Positions 1 through 10,219 of a DNA stretch of 64,000 nucleotides are shown one piece after another. The stretch is from NCBI RefSeq assembly GCF_009859475.1, contig NZ_CP044549.1:5208001-5272000 (forward strand), given 5' to 3'. Below the pieces are notes generated by a model, which was given only the letters and a program-made list of their open reading frames with translations, had not been told where the DNA came from and ran no database searches. The stretch is from Hydrogenophaga sp. BPS33 (GTDB lineage: Bacteria > Pseudomonadota > Gammaproteobacteria > Burkholderiales > Burkholderiaceae_C). How positions within the stretch are numbered: position 1 is the stretch's first letter; each line of letters opens with the position of its first letter. The position numbers were made by a program, and so were the translations under genes.

Positions 1-435
1 ACTCTCCTTGACCTCGGGAAAAGCCGCGGTGCTGCCTATCAGCGCCTGCGACACGCTCTTGGCCAAGCGTTGCGACTGCATCAGCGCCTGGCCACTGGCC
101 GCCACCTGCTGACCGACCTTCTCGGTTTGGCTCAGCACAAAAAAGGTCACCGCGCCCAACACCACCAGGCCCGCGGCCAACAACACCGCCAAGGTGCGTT
201 GGTGCTGATCTGCACGACGCCGCCCCAGCAGCGGCAGCGACACAAACCCGGCCTCCTCGACGCTGCCATCGTTGTCATCCTGCATCGGGGTGGCCATACC
301 ACCGTCCGCGATCGCATGGGGCTGCAACCTTGCGGCGGCCAGTTCGGCCACGTCCTGGTCGGTTGCGTTGGAAAGATCGGGTTCGTCGCTGGCAGACTTC
401 TTGAAGAGTCCCTGAAATCGATCAAGCATGGCCAT
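1..435 (-). CDS. pilJ: PilJ-like methyl-accepting chemotaxis protein, N-terminal part (runs off left edge)
   Basis: Partial gene open at base 1. Reading on the minus strand from ATG at 435 (alternative ATG at 429) gives MAMLDRFQGLFKK, an acidic cytoplasmic stretch, then a hydrophobic segment near residues 77-97 (LAVLLAAGLVVLGAVTFFVL) and the start of a helical periplasmic domain. This matches the N-terminus of PilJ, the transducer that senses pilus or surface state and feeds the Chp/Pil kinase. Position downstream of pilG, pilH and a pilI-like gene supports the call. The ligand-binding and methyl-accepting parts lie outside the window, so identity rests mainly on context. Confidence 0.8.
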   Translation of the reverse strand, partial: MAMLDRFQGLFKKSASDEPDLSNATDQDVAELAAARLQPHAIADGGMATPMQDDNDGSVEEAGFVSLPLLGRRRADQHQRTLAVLLAAGLVVLGAVTFFVLSQTEKVGQQVAASGQALMQSQRLAKSVSQALIGSTAAFPEVKES

Positions 436-513
436 GTAATAACCTTCCAACTGAAAACAGAATGACAACAGAACGACAAGAGAGCGGGCCACAGGCGGCC
501 CGCAGATCAACCG

Positions 514-1047
514 TCAAGCGGCAATGGCGAGGAACTCGGGTTCGACCACAAGCGCCTGCAAATCCAACTCTTGCCACACCTGGCCCTGCAGGTCGACCAG
601 CGTGCGGGTGAAATAGGACGGTGCCCCGTCAGGATTGCTCCCCGCGGAGGCAAACATCGAAAGGTTGCGCAAGCCCAGCAGGCGATCGATCCAGATCACG
701 GCATTGACGCTGAAGGCCGCGTGCAGGCTGACCAGGCGCGACTCGGAGGTGACCCGTTCGGCAGGCGGCGGGGTGGAGGCGGCAGATCCCACCAGACACG
801 CGAGATCGATCACGCCGTACAGCCCCCCACGCAAACCGGCAACGCCTGCATACCAAGGCTTGGTATACGGCACGCGCTGCACCGCAGACCAGGGAAAGAT
901 TTCACCCGACTGCACCAGCGGGAGAAGGTAGCGGCAACCATTGGCCTCTATCGCGAGCCAGGTCGCCGTGACGGCCTCGGTTTTAGCGGCCGTCAAGCGC
1001 TGCGCCAATCGTTCCTGGAGCTCCTTGAGTGATTGACGTTTTGCCAT
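514..1047 (-). CDS. pilI: PilI-like CheW-domain coupling protein
   Basis: 177 aa with a CheW-like fold: a basic N-terminal helix, then the stretch running from CRYLLPL to GLYGVIDLACLVG (residues about 35-85), including the VAGLRGGLYGVIDL segment typical of CheW/PilI adaptors. It is expected to bridge the PilJ transducer to the PilL/ChpA histidine kinase in twitching-motility signalling. It starts at ATG 1047, 29 bases after the pilH stop, and precedes pilJ by about 80 bases, giving the usual pilG-H-I-J order. Function is inferred from fold and context. Confidence 0.85.
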   Translation of the reverse strand: MAKRQSLKELQERLAQRLTAAKTEAVTATWLAIEANGCRYLLPLVQSGEIFPWSAVQRVPYTKPWYAGVAGLRGGLYGVIDLACLVGSAASTPPPAERVTSESRLVSLHAAFSVNAVIWIDRLLGLRNLSMFASAGSNPDGAPSYFTRTLVDLQGQVWQELDLQALVVEPEFLAIAA

Positions 1048-1076
1048 GCTCGGTGGATCCGCTTAATGGACGGCGG

Positions 1077-1442
1077 TTATCCCAGTGCCCGAATCTTCGA
1101 CAACAGCTCCTGGGCGTCCACGGGTTTGGTGACGTAGTCGCGGGCCCCTTGGCGCATCCCCCAAACGCGGTCGGTCTCCAGATTCTTGCTGGTGCACATG
1201 ATGATCGGGATGCTGGAGAACTGAGGGTCTTTCGTGATGGCCCGTGTGAGCTGAAAACCATTCTGGCCGGGCATCACGACATCCATGAGGATCAAGTCCG
1301 GCTTTTCCCCGGCAAGGCGACGAAAGGCCTCGTCCGCATTCTCTGCGGTGTCGACGATGTAGCCGTTTTTGCCCAAAAGATCGGACAAAACCATCAGCTC
1401 GGTTTTCGAGTCGTCAACGACGAGAATCTTTCGGATGGCCAT
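1077..1442 (-). CDS. pilH: PilH-type single-domain response regulator
   Basis: A stand-alone receiver domain of 121 aa. It shows the acidic pocket (LVVDDS), the phospho-acceptor Asp in LILMDVVMPG, the switch Thr in IIMCTS and the conserved Lys in VTKPVD. The segment DRVWGMRQGARDYVTKP is characteristic of PilH. I chose ATG at 1442, which overlaps the pilG stop by one base (TGATG); a GTG one codon upstream is also possible. In the Pil-Chp pathway PilH modulates or drains phosphoryl flow to PilG and affects pilus retraction. Translation is probably coupled to pilG. Confidence 0.9.
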   Translation of the reverse strand: MAIRKILVVDDSKTELMVLSDLLGKNGYIVDTAENADEAFRRLAGEKPDLILMDVVMPGQNGFQLTRAITKDPQFSSIPIIMCTSKNLETDRVWGMRQGARDYVTKPVDAQELLSKIRALG

Positions 1443-1837
1443 CACACGGCTCCAGTTAGGTTGGCGCCAAACTGTTGCACGGCTTGCAGCAGCTGGTCTT
1501 TGGTGAAAGGTTTGGTGAGGTAGTCCTGCGAGCCCACCATGCGGCCACGCGCCTTGTCAAAAACGCCGTCCTTCGACGAGAGCATCACCACGGGAATATT
1601 GGCAAAGCGCGCATTGCGCTTGATGATCGCGCAGGTCTGGTAGCCATCGAGCCTTGGCATGAGGATGTCGCAGAACACCAGGTCGGGCTGGTAATCGTTG
1701 ATCTTCGCAAGCGCGTCGAACCCGTCGTCGGCCAGAAGCACTTCGTGCCCACCCTGCTTGAGAAAGATCTCGGCACTGCGGCGTATGGTGTTGCTGTCGT
1801 CGACCACCAGGACTTTGAGTGCAGGCGTTGTGCTCAC
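1442..1837 (-). CDS. pilG: PilG-type single-domain response regulator
   Basis: 131 aa receiver-only protein with VVDDSNTIRR at the N-terminus, phospho-acceptor Asp in LVFCDILMPRLDGYQ, and the KPFTKDQL end. KVLVVDDSNTIRRSAEIFL is highly characteristic of PilG, which acts with PilB in pilus extension and feeds cAMP signalling in Pseudomonas. The start codon is GTG at 1837, preceded by a GGAG about 11 bases upstream. It is the first gene of a minus-strand operon (pilG-pilH-pilI-pilJ). Confidence 0.92.
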   Translation of the reverse strand: MSTTPALKVLVVDDSNTIRRSAEIFLKQGGHEVLLADDGFDALAKINDYQPDLVFCDILMPRLDGYQTCAIIKRNARFANIPVVMLSSKDGVFDKARGRMVGSQDYLTKPFTKDQLLQAVQQFGANLTGAV

Positions 1838-1941
1838 GATTCACTAACTCCAGAACGTTGACGGGCCAGGGGCAGCGAAAATGGGGAACAGGAAAAACGG
1901 GAGGCGGACTCGCAATGCGATCAGGCGCAATCCGAACGGAC

Positions 1942-2115
1942 TCAGATCTGCACCATCTCGAAGTCCTCCTTGCGAGCCCCGCATTCCGGACAGGTCCAGT
2001 TCATGGGCACTTCGGCCCAGGGGGTTCCCGGCGCGACACCGTGATCGGGAGCACCCTCGGCTTCGTCGTAAATCCAGCCGCAAATCAGGCACATCCAAGT
2101 CTTCGGTTCGCTCAT
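1942..2115 (-). CDS. Rubredoxin
   Basis: 57 aa iron protein of the one-iron rubredoxin family. Two knuckles CLICG and CPECG supply the four Fe-ligating cysteines, with the typical GWIYDEAEG and APGTPW segments between them. The length equals that of ordinary rubredoxins when translation starts at ATG 2115; an ATG five codons upstream (2130) is less likely because it adds only MPPIS. It acts as a small cytosolic electron carrier, for example to alkane hydroxylases or in oxidative-stress responses; the partner is not visible here. It is divergent from the ThiD-like gene. Confidence 0.95.
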   Translation of the reverse strand: MSEPKTWMCLICGWIYDEAEGAPDHGVAPGTPWAEVPMNWTCPECGARKEDFEMVQI

Positions 2116-2278
2116 ACTTATAGGGGGCATTGTCTTAGAATGCAACCATTGTATCGACCCATCTACGCCACACTGCGCCGCTCCGCAAGCCAGCGGCACC
2201 GGCTGTCGATACCGTCGCGCACCGCGCTTCGACTCTGTCCCAAGGACTGTTGCGCAACCCCCATCCCCATCGACTTTC

Positions 2279-3223
2279 ATGCCCGACACACCCGAATCTT
2301 CCGCGCGCACCTCGGTCGAGAGTCCCGGCGAGGACGCGCTGCCCTGCGTATTGACTTTCAACGCCAACGATCCGAGTGGCGCCGGGGGCTTGAGCGCGGA
2401 CATCGCCGCCATGTCGAGCGCTTCGGCCCATGTGCTCGCGGTCGTCACCGGGGCCTATGTGCGCGACACCTCCAACATCCACGACCACATCGCATTCGAT
2501 GAAGAGGCGGTGGCCGATCAGGCCCGTTGCGCGCTGGAAGACATTCCCGTGCAGGCCTTCAAGGTCGGCTTCGTGGGCAGCCCCGAGAACCTGAGCGCCA
2601 TTGCCGAGATCACCACCGACTACACCGAGGTGCCCGTGATCCTGTACATGCCGGATTTGTCCTGGTGGGACGAGCTGGCGATCGAGAGCTACCTGGATGC
2701 GTGCACCGAACTGCTGCTGCCGCAAACCACCGTTCTGGTCGGCAACCACAGCACCCTGTCCCGCTGGCTGTTGCCCGAGTGGGAGGGCGACCGCCCCCCC
2801 AGCCCCCGCGAAGTGGCCCGCGCCGCTTCCGTGCATGGCGTGCCGTACACACTGGTCACCGGCTTCAATGCGTCCGACCAATTCCTGGAGAGCCATCTGA
2901 CCACACCGGAGACGGTGCTGGCCACGGCCCGCTACGAACGCTTCGAAGCCACCTTCGCCGGTGCCGGCGATACGCTCTCGGCCGCGCTGTGTGCCTTGAT
3001 CGCAGGCGGCAGCGACTTGCAGTCGGCGTGCGCCGAAGCGCTGACGTACCTGGACCAGTGCCTGAACGCGGGCTTCCAGCCCGGCATGGGCCATGCGGTG
3101 CCCGATCGCCTCTTCTGGGCGCACGAGGATGACGACGAAGGCGAAGACGCAGCGTCGAGCGAGTCCGCCACCGACAGCATGCTCGACGCAGACGACTTTC
3201 CCCTGGACACCACACGACACTGA
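2279..3223 (+). CDS. ThiD-like hydroxymethylpyrimidine/phosphomethylpyrimidine kinase family protein
   Basis: 314 aa ribokinase-fold protein. It keeps the phosphate/substrate signature in modified form ([16 protein letters not shown], against the usual AGSDPSGGAGIQAD) and the catalytic [10 protein letters not shown] loop with Asp231. The family phosphorylates HMP and HMP-P in thiamine biosynthesis. The gene sits 17 bases before hemL, not with thi genes, and carries a strongly acidic C-terminal tail (about residues 280-310, rich in Asp/Glu/Ser) that canonical ThiD lacks. Substrate is therefore uncertain; it could be a divergent ThiD paralogue with another role. Confidence 0.75.
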   Translation: MPDTPESSARTSVESPGEDALPCVLTFNANDPSGAGGLSADIAAMSSASAHVLAVVTGAYVRDTSNIHDHIAFDEEAVADQARCALEDIPVQAFKVGFVGSPENLSAIAEITTDYTEVPVILYMPDLSWWDELAIESYLDACTELLLPQTTVLVGNHSTLSRWLLPEWEGDRPPSPREVARAASVHGVPYTLVTGFNASDQFLESHLTTPETVLATARYERFEATFAGAGDTLSAALCALIAGGSDLQSACAEALTYLDQCLNAGFQPGMGHAVPDRLFWAHEDDDEGEDAASSESATDSMLDADDFPLDTTRH

Positions 3224-3240
3224 CCGACGCTCTGCGCCCC

Positions 3241-4542
3241 ATGACCTCCCTCGACCGCAACCAACTCCTGTTCGACCGCGCCAAGGCGCTGATTCCCGGC
3301 GGCGTGAACTCGCCCGTTCGCGCCTTCCGCGCCGTCGGTGGCACGCCCCGTTTCGTGCAGCGCGCGCAAGGCGCGTACTTCTGGGATGCGAACGGCCAGC
3401 GTTACATCGACTACATCGGCTCCTGGGGTCCCATGATCCTGGGCCATGGGCATCCGGCTGTGGTCGAAGCGGTGCAGCAGGCGGTGCTGGAAGGCTTTTC
3501 CTACGGGGCACCCACCGAGCGCGAAGTGGAGCTGGCCGAGGCGATCATCGAACTGGTGCCCAGCATCGACATGGTGCGGCTGGTCAGTTCCGGCACCGAA
3601 GCGGGCATGAGCACGATCCGTCTGGCGCGCGGCGCCACGGGTCGCAAGAAGATCATCAAGTTCGAGGGCTGTTACCACGGCCACGCAGATGCGCTGTTGG
3701 TGAAGGCGGGCTCGGGCCTGGCGACGTTCGGCAATCCGACCAGCGCTGGCGTGCCGCCCGAGGTGGTTCAGCACACGCTCGTGCTCGAGTACAACCACAT
3801 CGCACAGCTGGAGGCGGCATTCGCCGAGCACGGCGCGGACGTGGCCTGCCTGATCATCGAACCGATCGCGGGCAACATGAACTTCGTGCGCGCCAGCGCG
3901 CCCTTCATGAAGCGCTGCCGTGAGCTGTGCACACAGCACGGCGCCTTGCTCGCCTTCGATGAGGTGATGACCGGTTTCCGCGTGGCGCTGGGCAGCGCGC
4001 AAAGCGTTTACGCGAAGCTGATCCCCGGCTTCGAGCCCGACATGACGGTGATGGGCAAGGTGATCGGTGGCGGCATGCCATTGGCCGCGTTCGGCGCCAA
4101 GCGCGCGGTGATGGAGCAGCTCGCCCCGCTGGGCAGCGTGTACCAGGCGGGCACCTTGTCGGGCAACCCGGTGGCCACGGCCTGCGGCCTGGCGACCTTG
4201 CGCGAAATCCGCAAGCCCGGTTTTTACGAGGCGCTGTCGGCCACCACACGCTCGCTGGTCGACGGCCTGAAGTCCGCCGCCGCGGCCGAAGGTGTTGCGC
4301 TGTGTGGTGACAGCGAAGGTGGCATGTTCGGCTTCTTCCTGTTCGACGAGCTGCCGCAGAACTACGCCAAGGTGATGACCACCGATGGCCCGCGCTTCAA
4401 CAAGCTGTTCCACGGCCTGCTCGACCGCGGCGTCTACATCGCGCCGGCCTTGTACGAAGCCGGTTTCGTGAGCGCGGCGCACACGGCGCAAGACATCGAA
4501 GAAACCGTGGCGGCAGCACGCGACGTGTTCAAGCAGCTCTAA
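3241..4542 (+). CDS. hemL: Glutamate-1-semialdehyde 2,1-aminomutase
   Basis: 433 aa class-III aminotransferase-fold enzyme that converts glutamate-1-semialdehyde to 5-aminolevulinate in tetrapyrrole synthesis. It has the N-terminal [12 protein letters not shown] motif, the [15 protein letters not shown] cofactor loop, and the PLP-binding Lys at residue 273 in GKVIGGGMP. Length agrees with HemL (about 430 aa). It lies 17 bases after the ThiD-like gene and is probably cotranscribed with it. It converges on purH across a hairpin-rich gap. Confidence 0.97.
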   Translation: MTSLDRNQLLFDRAKALIPGGVNSPVRAFRAVGGTPRFVQRAQGAYFWDANGQRYIDYIGSWGPMILGHGHPAVVEAVQQAVLEGFSYGAPTEREVELAEAIIELVPSIDMVRLVSSGTEAGMSTIRLARGATGRKKIIKFEGCYHGHADALLVKAGSGLATFGNPTSAGVPPEVVQHTLVLEYNHIAQLEAAFAEHGADVACLIIEPIAGNMNFVRASAPFMKRCRELCTQHGALLAFDEVMTGFRVALGSAQSVYAKLIPGFEPDMTVMGKVIGGGMPLAAFGAKRAVMEQLAPLGSVYQAGTLSGNPVATACGLATLREIRKPGFYEALSATTRSLVDGLKSAAAAEGVALCGDSEGGMFGFFLFDELPQNYAKVMTTDGPRFNKLFHGLLDRGVYIAPALYEAGFVSAAHTAQDIEETVAAARDVFKQL

Positions 4543-4631
4543 CGAAACCAGAGGGCAGGTCACCAGCGAAGCGCCCCATCTGCGCAAAGCCAAGCCACGA
4601 GCGAAGTGCCTCTTCCAGTGCCGACGCGGAA

Positions 4632-4687
4632 CCGGCTCCGCCGGGCCGCAGTGGCGCCCCCTTGAGGGGGTGACGGCGCGCAGCGCC
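4632..4687. repeat. Array of three short hairpins between convergent hemL and purH
   Basis: Three consecutive inverted repeats fill the gap: CCGGC-TCC-GCCGG (4632-4644), CCCCC-TTGA-GGGGG (4657-4670) and GGCGC-GCA-GCGCC (4675-4687). No T-run follows on either strand, so this is not a classical intrinsic terminator. It could still serve as a bidirectional transcription block or mRNA 3'-end stabiliser for hemL and purH. The arrangement resembles dispersed intergenic repeats of Comamonadaceae, but copy number cannot be judged from one window. Confidence 0.6.
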
Positions 4688-4704
4688 GGCGCGGGGGTGC
4701 TCAA

Positions 4705-6291
<1,587 letters not shown>

Positions 6292-6359
6292 ATCAAGTCA
6301 AGGGAAGAAAAGATTGAAGGGGTTCTGAATCAAGTCGGGGCGCGGCGGGGGGAGCCATA

Positions 6360-6596
6360 TCAATCGACGAGCTTGTGTTCGAGCAGCTTTTTTCGCAACG
6401 TGTTGCGGTTCAGGCCCAGCCATTGCGCAGCGCGCGACTGGTTGTTCTGTGCCTGCTCCATCACGACCTCGAGCAACGGCCTTTCCACCGCCTTGACGAG
6501 CATGTCGTGCAGGTTGGCGGGGTCGGTGCCATCGAGGTCGCGGAAGAAGTCTTCCATGCTGGAACGCACGCAGTCGTGCAGGTTGTTGTGTTTCAT
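6360..6596 (-). CDS. fis: Fis-family DNA-binding protein
   Basis: 78 aa, small nucleoid-associated regulator. The C-terminal helix-turn-helix is clear: QSRAAQWLGLNRNTLRKKL, with EVVMEQAQNN before it as in Fis/NtrC C-termini. The ATG at 6596 overlaps the dusB stop (ATGA), reproducing the conserved dusB-fis pair. Expected to bend DNA and act at rRNA and other promoters; betaproteobacterial Fis is shorter than the 98 aa E. coli protein. Confidence 0.93.
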   Translation of the reverse strand: MKHNNLHDCVRSSMEDFFRDLDGTDPANLHDMLVKAVERPLLEVVMEQAQNNQSRAAQWLGLNRNTLRKKLLEHKLVD

Positions 6597-7630
6597 GCGG
6601 CCAGTTCCCAGGGTTCGCTTGTTGTTGTTGCGTTTGTCATCTCGGTGCTCCACGCGTCCAGGCTGTCGCTCACGCAGCGCAGTTGCGCTTCGACCGTGGT
6701 GATGGCGTTCACGCGCGATCGAAACAGCGCCGCGGAGCCGGCAGGCAACGGGAGGGACTGCGCGTACCAGCCCAGGTGCTTGCGCGCGCTGCGCACGCCG
6801 GTGCCCTCGCCGTACAGGTCGTAGTGGTCGTGCAGGTGGTCGAGCAACCAGACCCGCACCTCGCTCAAGGAGGGCGGCGGCAGGTGTTCGCCCGTCGCCA
6901 GGAAATGGGCGATCTCGCGGAAGATCCAGGGGCGGCCCTGCGCGGCGCGGCCGATCATGATGGCGTCGGCACCCGTGGCCTTGAGCACATCGCGCGCCTG
7001 CTCGGGGCTGTCGATGTCGCCGTTGGCCACCACCGGGATGCGCACGCGGCTCTTGATGTGGGCCACGGTGTCGTGTTCGGCCTGGCCTTTGTAGCCTTGT
7101 TCGCGCGTGCGGCCGTGCACGGTGAGCATCTGCACGCCGGCCGCTTCCGCGGCGAGCGCCAATGTGGGCGCGTTGCGCACCTGGGCGCACCAGCCGGTGC
7201 GCATCTTGAGGGTGACGGGCACGCGGTGCGGCTCGCACGCCGCCACCACGGCCTGCACGATCTCGATGGCCAGCGCTTCGTCCTGCATCAGCGCCGAGCC
7301 GGCCCATTTGTTGCAAACCTTCTTGGCCGGGCAACCCATGTTGATGTCGATGATCTGCGCGCCGCGGTCGATGTTGTAGCGCGCGGCATCGGCCATCATC
7401 TGCGCGTCGGTGCCGGCGATCTGCACCGATATCGGTGCGGCTTCGCCATCGTGGTTGGCACGGCGCGAGGTCTTGAGGCTGTCGCGCAGGTCGGGGCGCG
7501 AGGTCACCATCTCGCTCACCGCATAGCCCGCCCCGAGCCGCTTGCAGAGCTTGCGGAAAGGCCGGTCCGTCACCCCCGCCATGGGCGCGACGAACAGGGC
7601 ATTGGGCAGGGTGAAAGCCCCGAGTTGCAT
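6593..7630 (-). CDS. dusB: tRNA-dihydrouridine synthase B
   Basis: 345 aa FMN enzyme that reduces specific uridines in the tRNA D-loop. Motifs seen: the N-terminal PNALFVAPMAGVTDRPFR, the catalytic Cys100 in NMGCPAKKVCNK, HGRTREQGYKG, and IGRAAQGRPWIF at the FMN-phosphate site. The start is ATG 7630 (MQLGAFTLPN), which fits the family N-terminus; the frame stays open 49 codons further upstream but that part does not look like DusB. Its 3' end overlaps fis by four bases. Confidence 0.96.
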   Translation of the reverse strand: MQLGAFTLPNALFVAPMAGVTDRPFRKLCKRLGAGYAVSEMVTSRPDLRDSLKTSRRANHDGEAAPISVQIAGTDAQMMADAARYNIDRGAQIIDINMGCPAKKVCNKWAGSALMQDEALAIEIVQAVVAACEPHRVPVTLKMRTGWCAQVRNAPTLALAAEAAGVQMLTVHGRTREQGYKGQAEHDTVAHIKSRVRIPVVANGDIDSPEQARDVLKATGADAIMIGRAAQGRPWIFREIAHFLATGEHLPPPSLSEVRVWLLDHLHDHYDLYGEGTGVRSARKHLGWYAQSLPLPAGSAALFRSRVNAITTVEAQLRCVSDSLDAWSTEMTNATTTSEPWELAA

Positions 7631-7805
7631 GGCGGTGGGAGAATGGGTGTCGAGCGGTTGGTTGCCGCGCCACCGGTTGCGGTGGAGGCGAAGGAAGGCG
7701 ATTGTATCTGCCTGTTTTTTCAGCAGGCAATATGCCCGGCTCTTTTTTTCAACGGTCTGTCCATCGCCTGGCGCCATCGCGCAAGGCGACCCTGCTTCAT
7801 CTCAC

Positions 7806-8288
7806 ATGCACGCTTGGCTCAACCACCTGATGCAATTGCTGGCCTTGCCCGAGTTCGGGCTGAGCACGGTTTTCGTGGTGGCCTTCCTCTCGGCCACGCT
7901 GCTGCCGCTGGGGTCGGAGCCCGCGGTGTTCGGTCTCATCAAACTGAGCCCGGCGCTGTTCTGGCCGGCCATTCTCGTGGCGACGACGGGCAATACCTTG
8001 GGCGGCGCAGTGAGCTGGCTGATGGGCCTGGGCACGCACAAGGCGGTGGACCGCGCACGCGGCAGCCATGTGGATGTGCGCGCCTTGCGCTGGCTGGAAC
8101 GTTTCGGGCCCAAGGCCTGCCTCATGTCGTGGTTGCCCGTGGTGGGCGACCCGCTCTGTGCGGTCGCGGGTTGGCTCAAGTTCCCTTTCTGGCCTTGCCT
8201 CTTCTACATGGCGATCGGCAAATTTGCCCGCTATCTCACCATGACGGCCGCTCTGTTGTGGTTTTTCCCCGGCGCCCTGCATCCATGA
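7806..8288 (+). CDS. YqaA-family (DedA/VTT-like) inner membrane protein
   Basis: 160 aa with four to five hydrophobic segments. The stretch STVFVVAFLSATLLPLGSEP and the polar-loop sequence GNTLGGAVSWLMGLG are typical of YqaA/VTT-domain proteins, as is WLPVVGDPLCAVAGWLK. Relatives of the wider DedA/VTT group have been linked to lipid scrambling or flipping; the specific role of YqaA is not settled. ATG at 7806 was chosen because it begins the hydrophobic core; its stop overlaps the next ATG (ATGA), so it is coupled to the MFS gene. Confidence 0.8.
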   Translation: MHAWLNHLMQLLALPEFGLSTVFVVAFLSATLLPLGSEPAVFGLIKLSPALFWPAILVATTGNTLGGAVSWLMGLGTHKAVDRARGSHVDVRALRWLERFGPKACLMSWLPVVGDPLCAVAGWLKFPFWPCLFYMAIGKFARYLTMTAALLWFFPGALHP

Positions 8289-9463
8289 AGATGTCCAACC
8301 GTGGCCTGCCGCGCTCGCTCTGGGCGCTCATGGTCGGCAATTTCGTGATCGGCACCGGCGTGATGGTGGTGCCCGGCACGCTCAACGACATCAGCCAGGC
8401 CTTGGACGTGTCGATCCCGCAGGCGGGCCAGCTGATCACCGCCGCAGCGATCCTGATGGGTGTGGGCGCGCCGGTGCTGGCCAGCCTGGTCGCGGGCTGG
8501 GACCGCCGGCGTTTGCTGGCGCTCTCGCTGCTCTGGTACGGCTTGTTGACCGCCGCCTGCGCGCTGGCGCCGAACTACGCGGTCTTGCTGCCGCTGCGGG
8601 TGCTGGCGGTGATCTCGCCGGCGGTCTTTACGCCACAGGCGGCGGCCAGCGTGGGCTTGCTAGTCGGTGCGGCGCAGCGGGGCCGTGGCATCACGTTCGT
8701 CTTCCTCGGATGGTCGGTGGCCTCGGTGTTGGGCATGCCGATGTCGGCGTGGATCAGCGGCGAGCTCGGGTGGCGATGGGCATTCGCTCTGGTGGCCTTG
8801 ATGGCGTTCGCCAGCAGCGCCTGGGTGTGGCGCGCGATGCCCAACGGGATTCGACCCGCGGCACTGTCTCGGGAATCGTGGGGCCGCACACTGGGTTCGG
8901 CGGCGCTGATGACGGCGGTCAGCGTGACGCTGCTGTCGTCGTTCGGGCAGTTCGTGCTGATGGCCTATTTCGCGCCCTACATCGCACAGGTGTTCGGCGG
9001 TGGCGGCGTCCTGCTGTCGCTGATGCTGCTGTGGTTCGGCGTGTTTGCGCTGGCGGGCAACATGGCCGCGACGCACTACATCGACCGCATCGGCGCCGCG
9101 CGCACGGTGCTGATTTCCGTGGGTTGCATGGCGCTGACCATGTTGCTGTGGCCCCTGGGACGCCACGGCGCGTGGACCCAGGCGCTCGTGTTCATTCCCT
9201 GGGCCCTGGGCTGTTTTGCCGCCAACTCGGCCCAGCAGGCGCGCCTGGTGCACATGTCGCCCGAGCTGGCGCCGGCCACGGTGGCGCTCAATTCGTCGGC
9301 CATCTACGGCGGGCAGGCCATGGGCGCGGCATTGGGTGGGGTGATGATTGCGCAGGGCGGCATGCTGCGCCTGCACGAGGTGGGTCTGGTGGTCCTGCTG
9401 GCCGCGATGGCCACGAGCGTGTGGGCGGGGTGGCTTCAGAAGCGTTCGTTGGCGCTCAGGTAA
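8285..9463 (+). CDS. MFS transporter (drug/arabinose-efflux type)
   Basis: 392 aa, about 12 transmembrane segments. MFS signature elements include the GWDRRRLL loop between TM2 and TM3 and a proline/glycine-rich TM5 region (VFLGWSVASVLGMPMSAW) characteristic of 12-TM drug:H+ antiporters (motif C-like). Substrate is unknown. It overlaps the YqaA-like gene by ATGA at the start. Its last 28 bases overlap the convergent pseudouridine synthase-like gene. Confidence 0.85.
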   Translation: MKMSNRGLPRSLWALMVGNFVIGTGVMVVPGTLNDISQALDVSIPQAGQLITAAAILMGVGAPVLASLVAGWDRRRLLALSLLWYGLLTAACALAPNYAVLLPLRVLAVISPAVFTPQAAASVGLLVGAAQRGRGITFVFLGWSVASVLGMPMSAWISGELGWRWAFALVALMAFASSAWVWRAMPNGIRPAALSRESWGRTLGSAALMTAVSVTLLSSFGQFVLMAYFAPYIAQVFGGGGVLLSLMLLWFGVFALAGNMAATHYIDRIGAARTVLISVGCMALTMLLWPLGRHGAWTQALVFIPWALGCFAANSAQQARLVHMSPELAPATVALNSSAIYGGQAMGAALGGVMIAQGGMLRLHEVGLVVLLAAMATSVWAGWLQKRSLALR

Positions 9464-10209
9464 CGCCACTGGCCCACGGGCAGCCCGCTCAGGGAAATGC
9501 GGCCCAGCCGCTGGCGGCGCAAGGCCGTGAGCTGCAGGCCGGCGCGCTCGCACAGGTGTGCCACCTGGCCCGGCTGGTTGCCCTTGATGGCCAGGCGCAA
9601 GCGCAGCTCGCTCTGCCAGCTGGCGCGCGCCGACGGCAGGGACCAGCCGTCGAAGAACAGTGCCTTGCCCAGGGACTGGACCACGGCTTCGCGCCGGGCG
9701 GCGTCCCGCAGCGCGGGGTCGTCCGCCACATCGGCCAGCCATTCGTGCTCGATCAGGCCGGCGTCCTCGGTCAGCTTGCGCGCCACCGCCGGGTTCTGGG
9801 AGAACGCCATGAGTCCGCTGGACTTGTGGCCCAGGGGGGCCAGCGGTTGCAGCTTGTGCAGATGCGCCTTGAGCGGGCGCACACCCGAGCGGTCGCCTTC
9901 GAAGCGGTGCGCGCTTGCGAACCATTTGCCGGCCAGGGCGTCCGGCAGCAGCGGCTCATCGGGCAGCACGCGGTTGGCCGGCTTGTGCCAGATCAAGGTC
10001 ATCGACGCCAGGGGTTCGAGCCTGGCTTTCGGATCCAGCAACACGGTTTGCTCGTCGCGCACGCGCACCATGGGTTCTTCGACGACCACACCATCCACCC
10101 GCACCCAGCCGCCGGCAATGTAGTTTTCGGCGTCGCTGCGCGAGCACGGCAGTTGCGCGGCCAGGCGCTTGGCCAGGCGTTGGGGTTCGGGCCGGCCGGG
10201 TTCGTTCAT
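9436..10209 (-). CDS. RsuA/RluF-like S4-domain pseudouridine synthase homologue, catalytic Asp apparently lost
   Basis: 257 aa. The N-terminal S4 RNA-binding domain (RLAKRLAAQLPCSRSDAENYI, then GGWVRVDGVVV; residues about 11-60) is followed by a pseudouridine-synthase-like core with IWHKPANRV. The family's catalytic motif normally reads GRLDxxSxGL; here the aligned segment reads APLGHKSSGL, placing Gly127 where the essential Asp should be and losing the preceding Arg. The remainder of the fold seems intact and the reading frame is continuous. It may bind rRNA without modifying it, or act by another route. It starts 10 bases after the ychF stop, so it is probably cotranscribed with ychF. Confidence 0.75.
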   Translation of the reverse strand: MNEPGRPEPQRLAKRLAAQLPCSRSDAENYIAGGWVRVDGVVVEEPMVRVRDEQTVLLDPKARLEPLASMTLIWHKPANRVLPDEPLLPDALAGKWFASAHRFEGDRSGVRPLKAHLHKLQPLAPLGHKSSGLMAFSQNPAVARKLTEDAGLIEHEWLADVADDPALRDAARREAVVQSLGKALFFDGWSLPSARASWQSELRLRLAIKGNQPGQVAHLCERAGLQLTALRRQRLGRISLSGLPVGQWRYLSANERF

Positions 10210-10219
10210 GGGGCCGGGC

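Noticed and set aside
147..479. 110-codon minus-strand frame at the left edge
   Set aside because: It is another frame over the pilJ N-terminus; the real frame starts at 435 and is open at the window edge.
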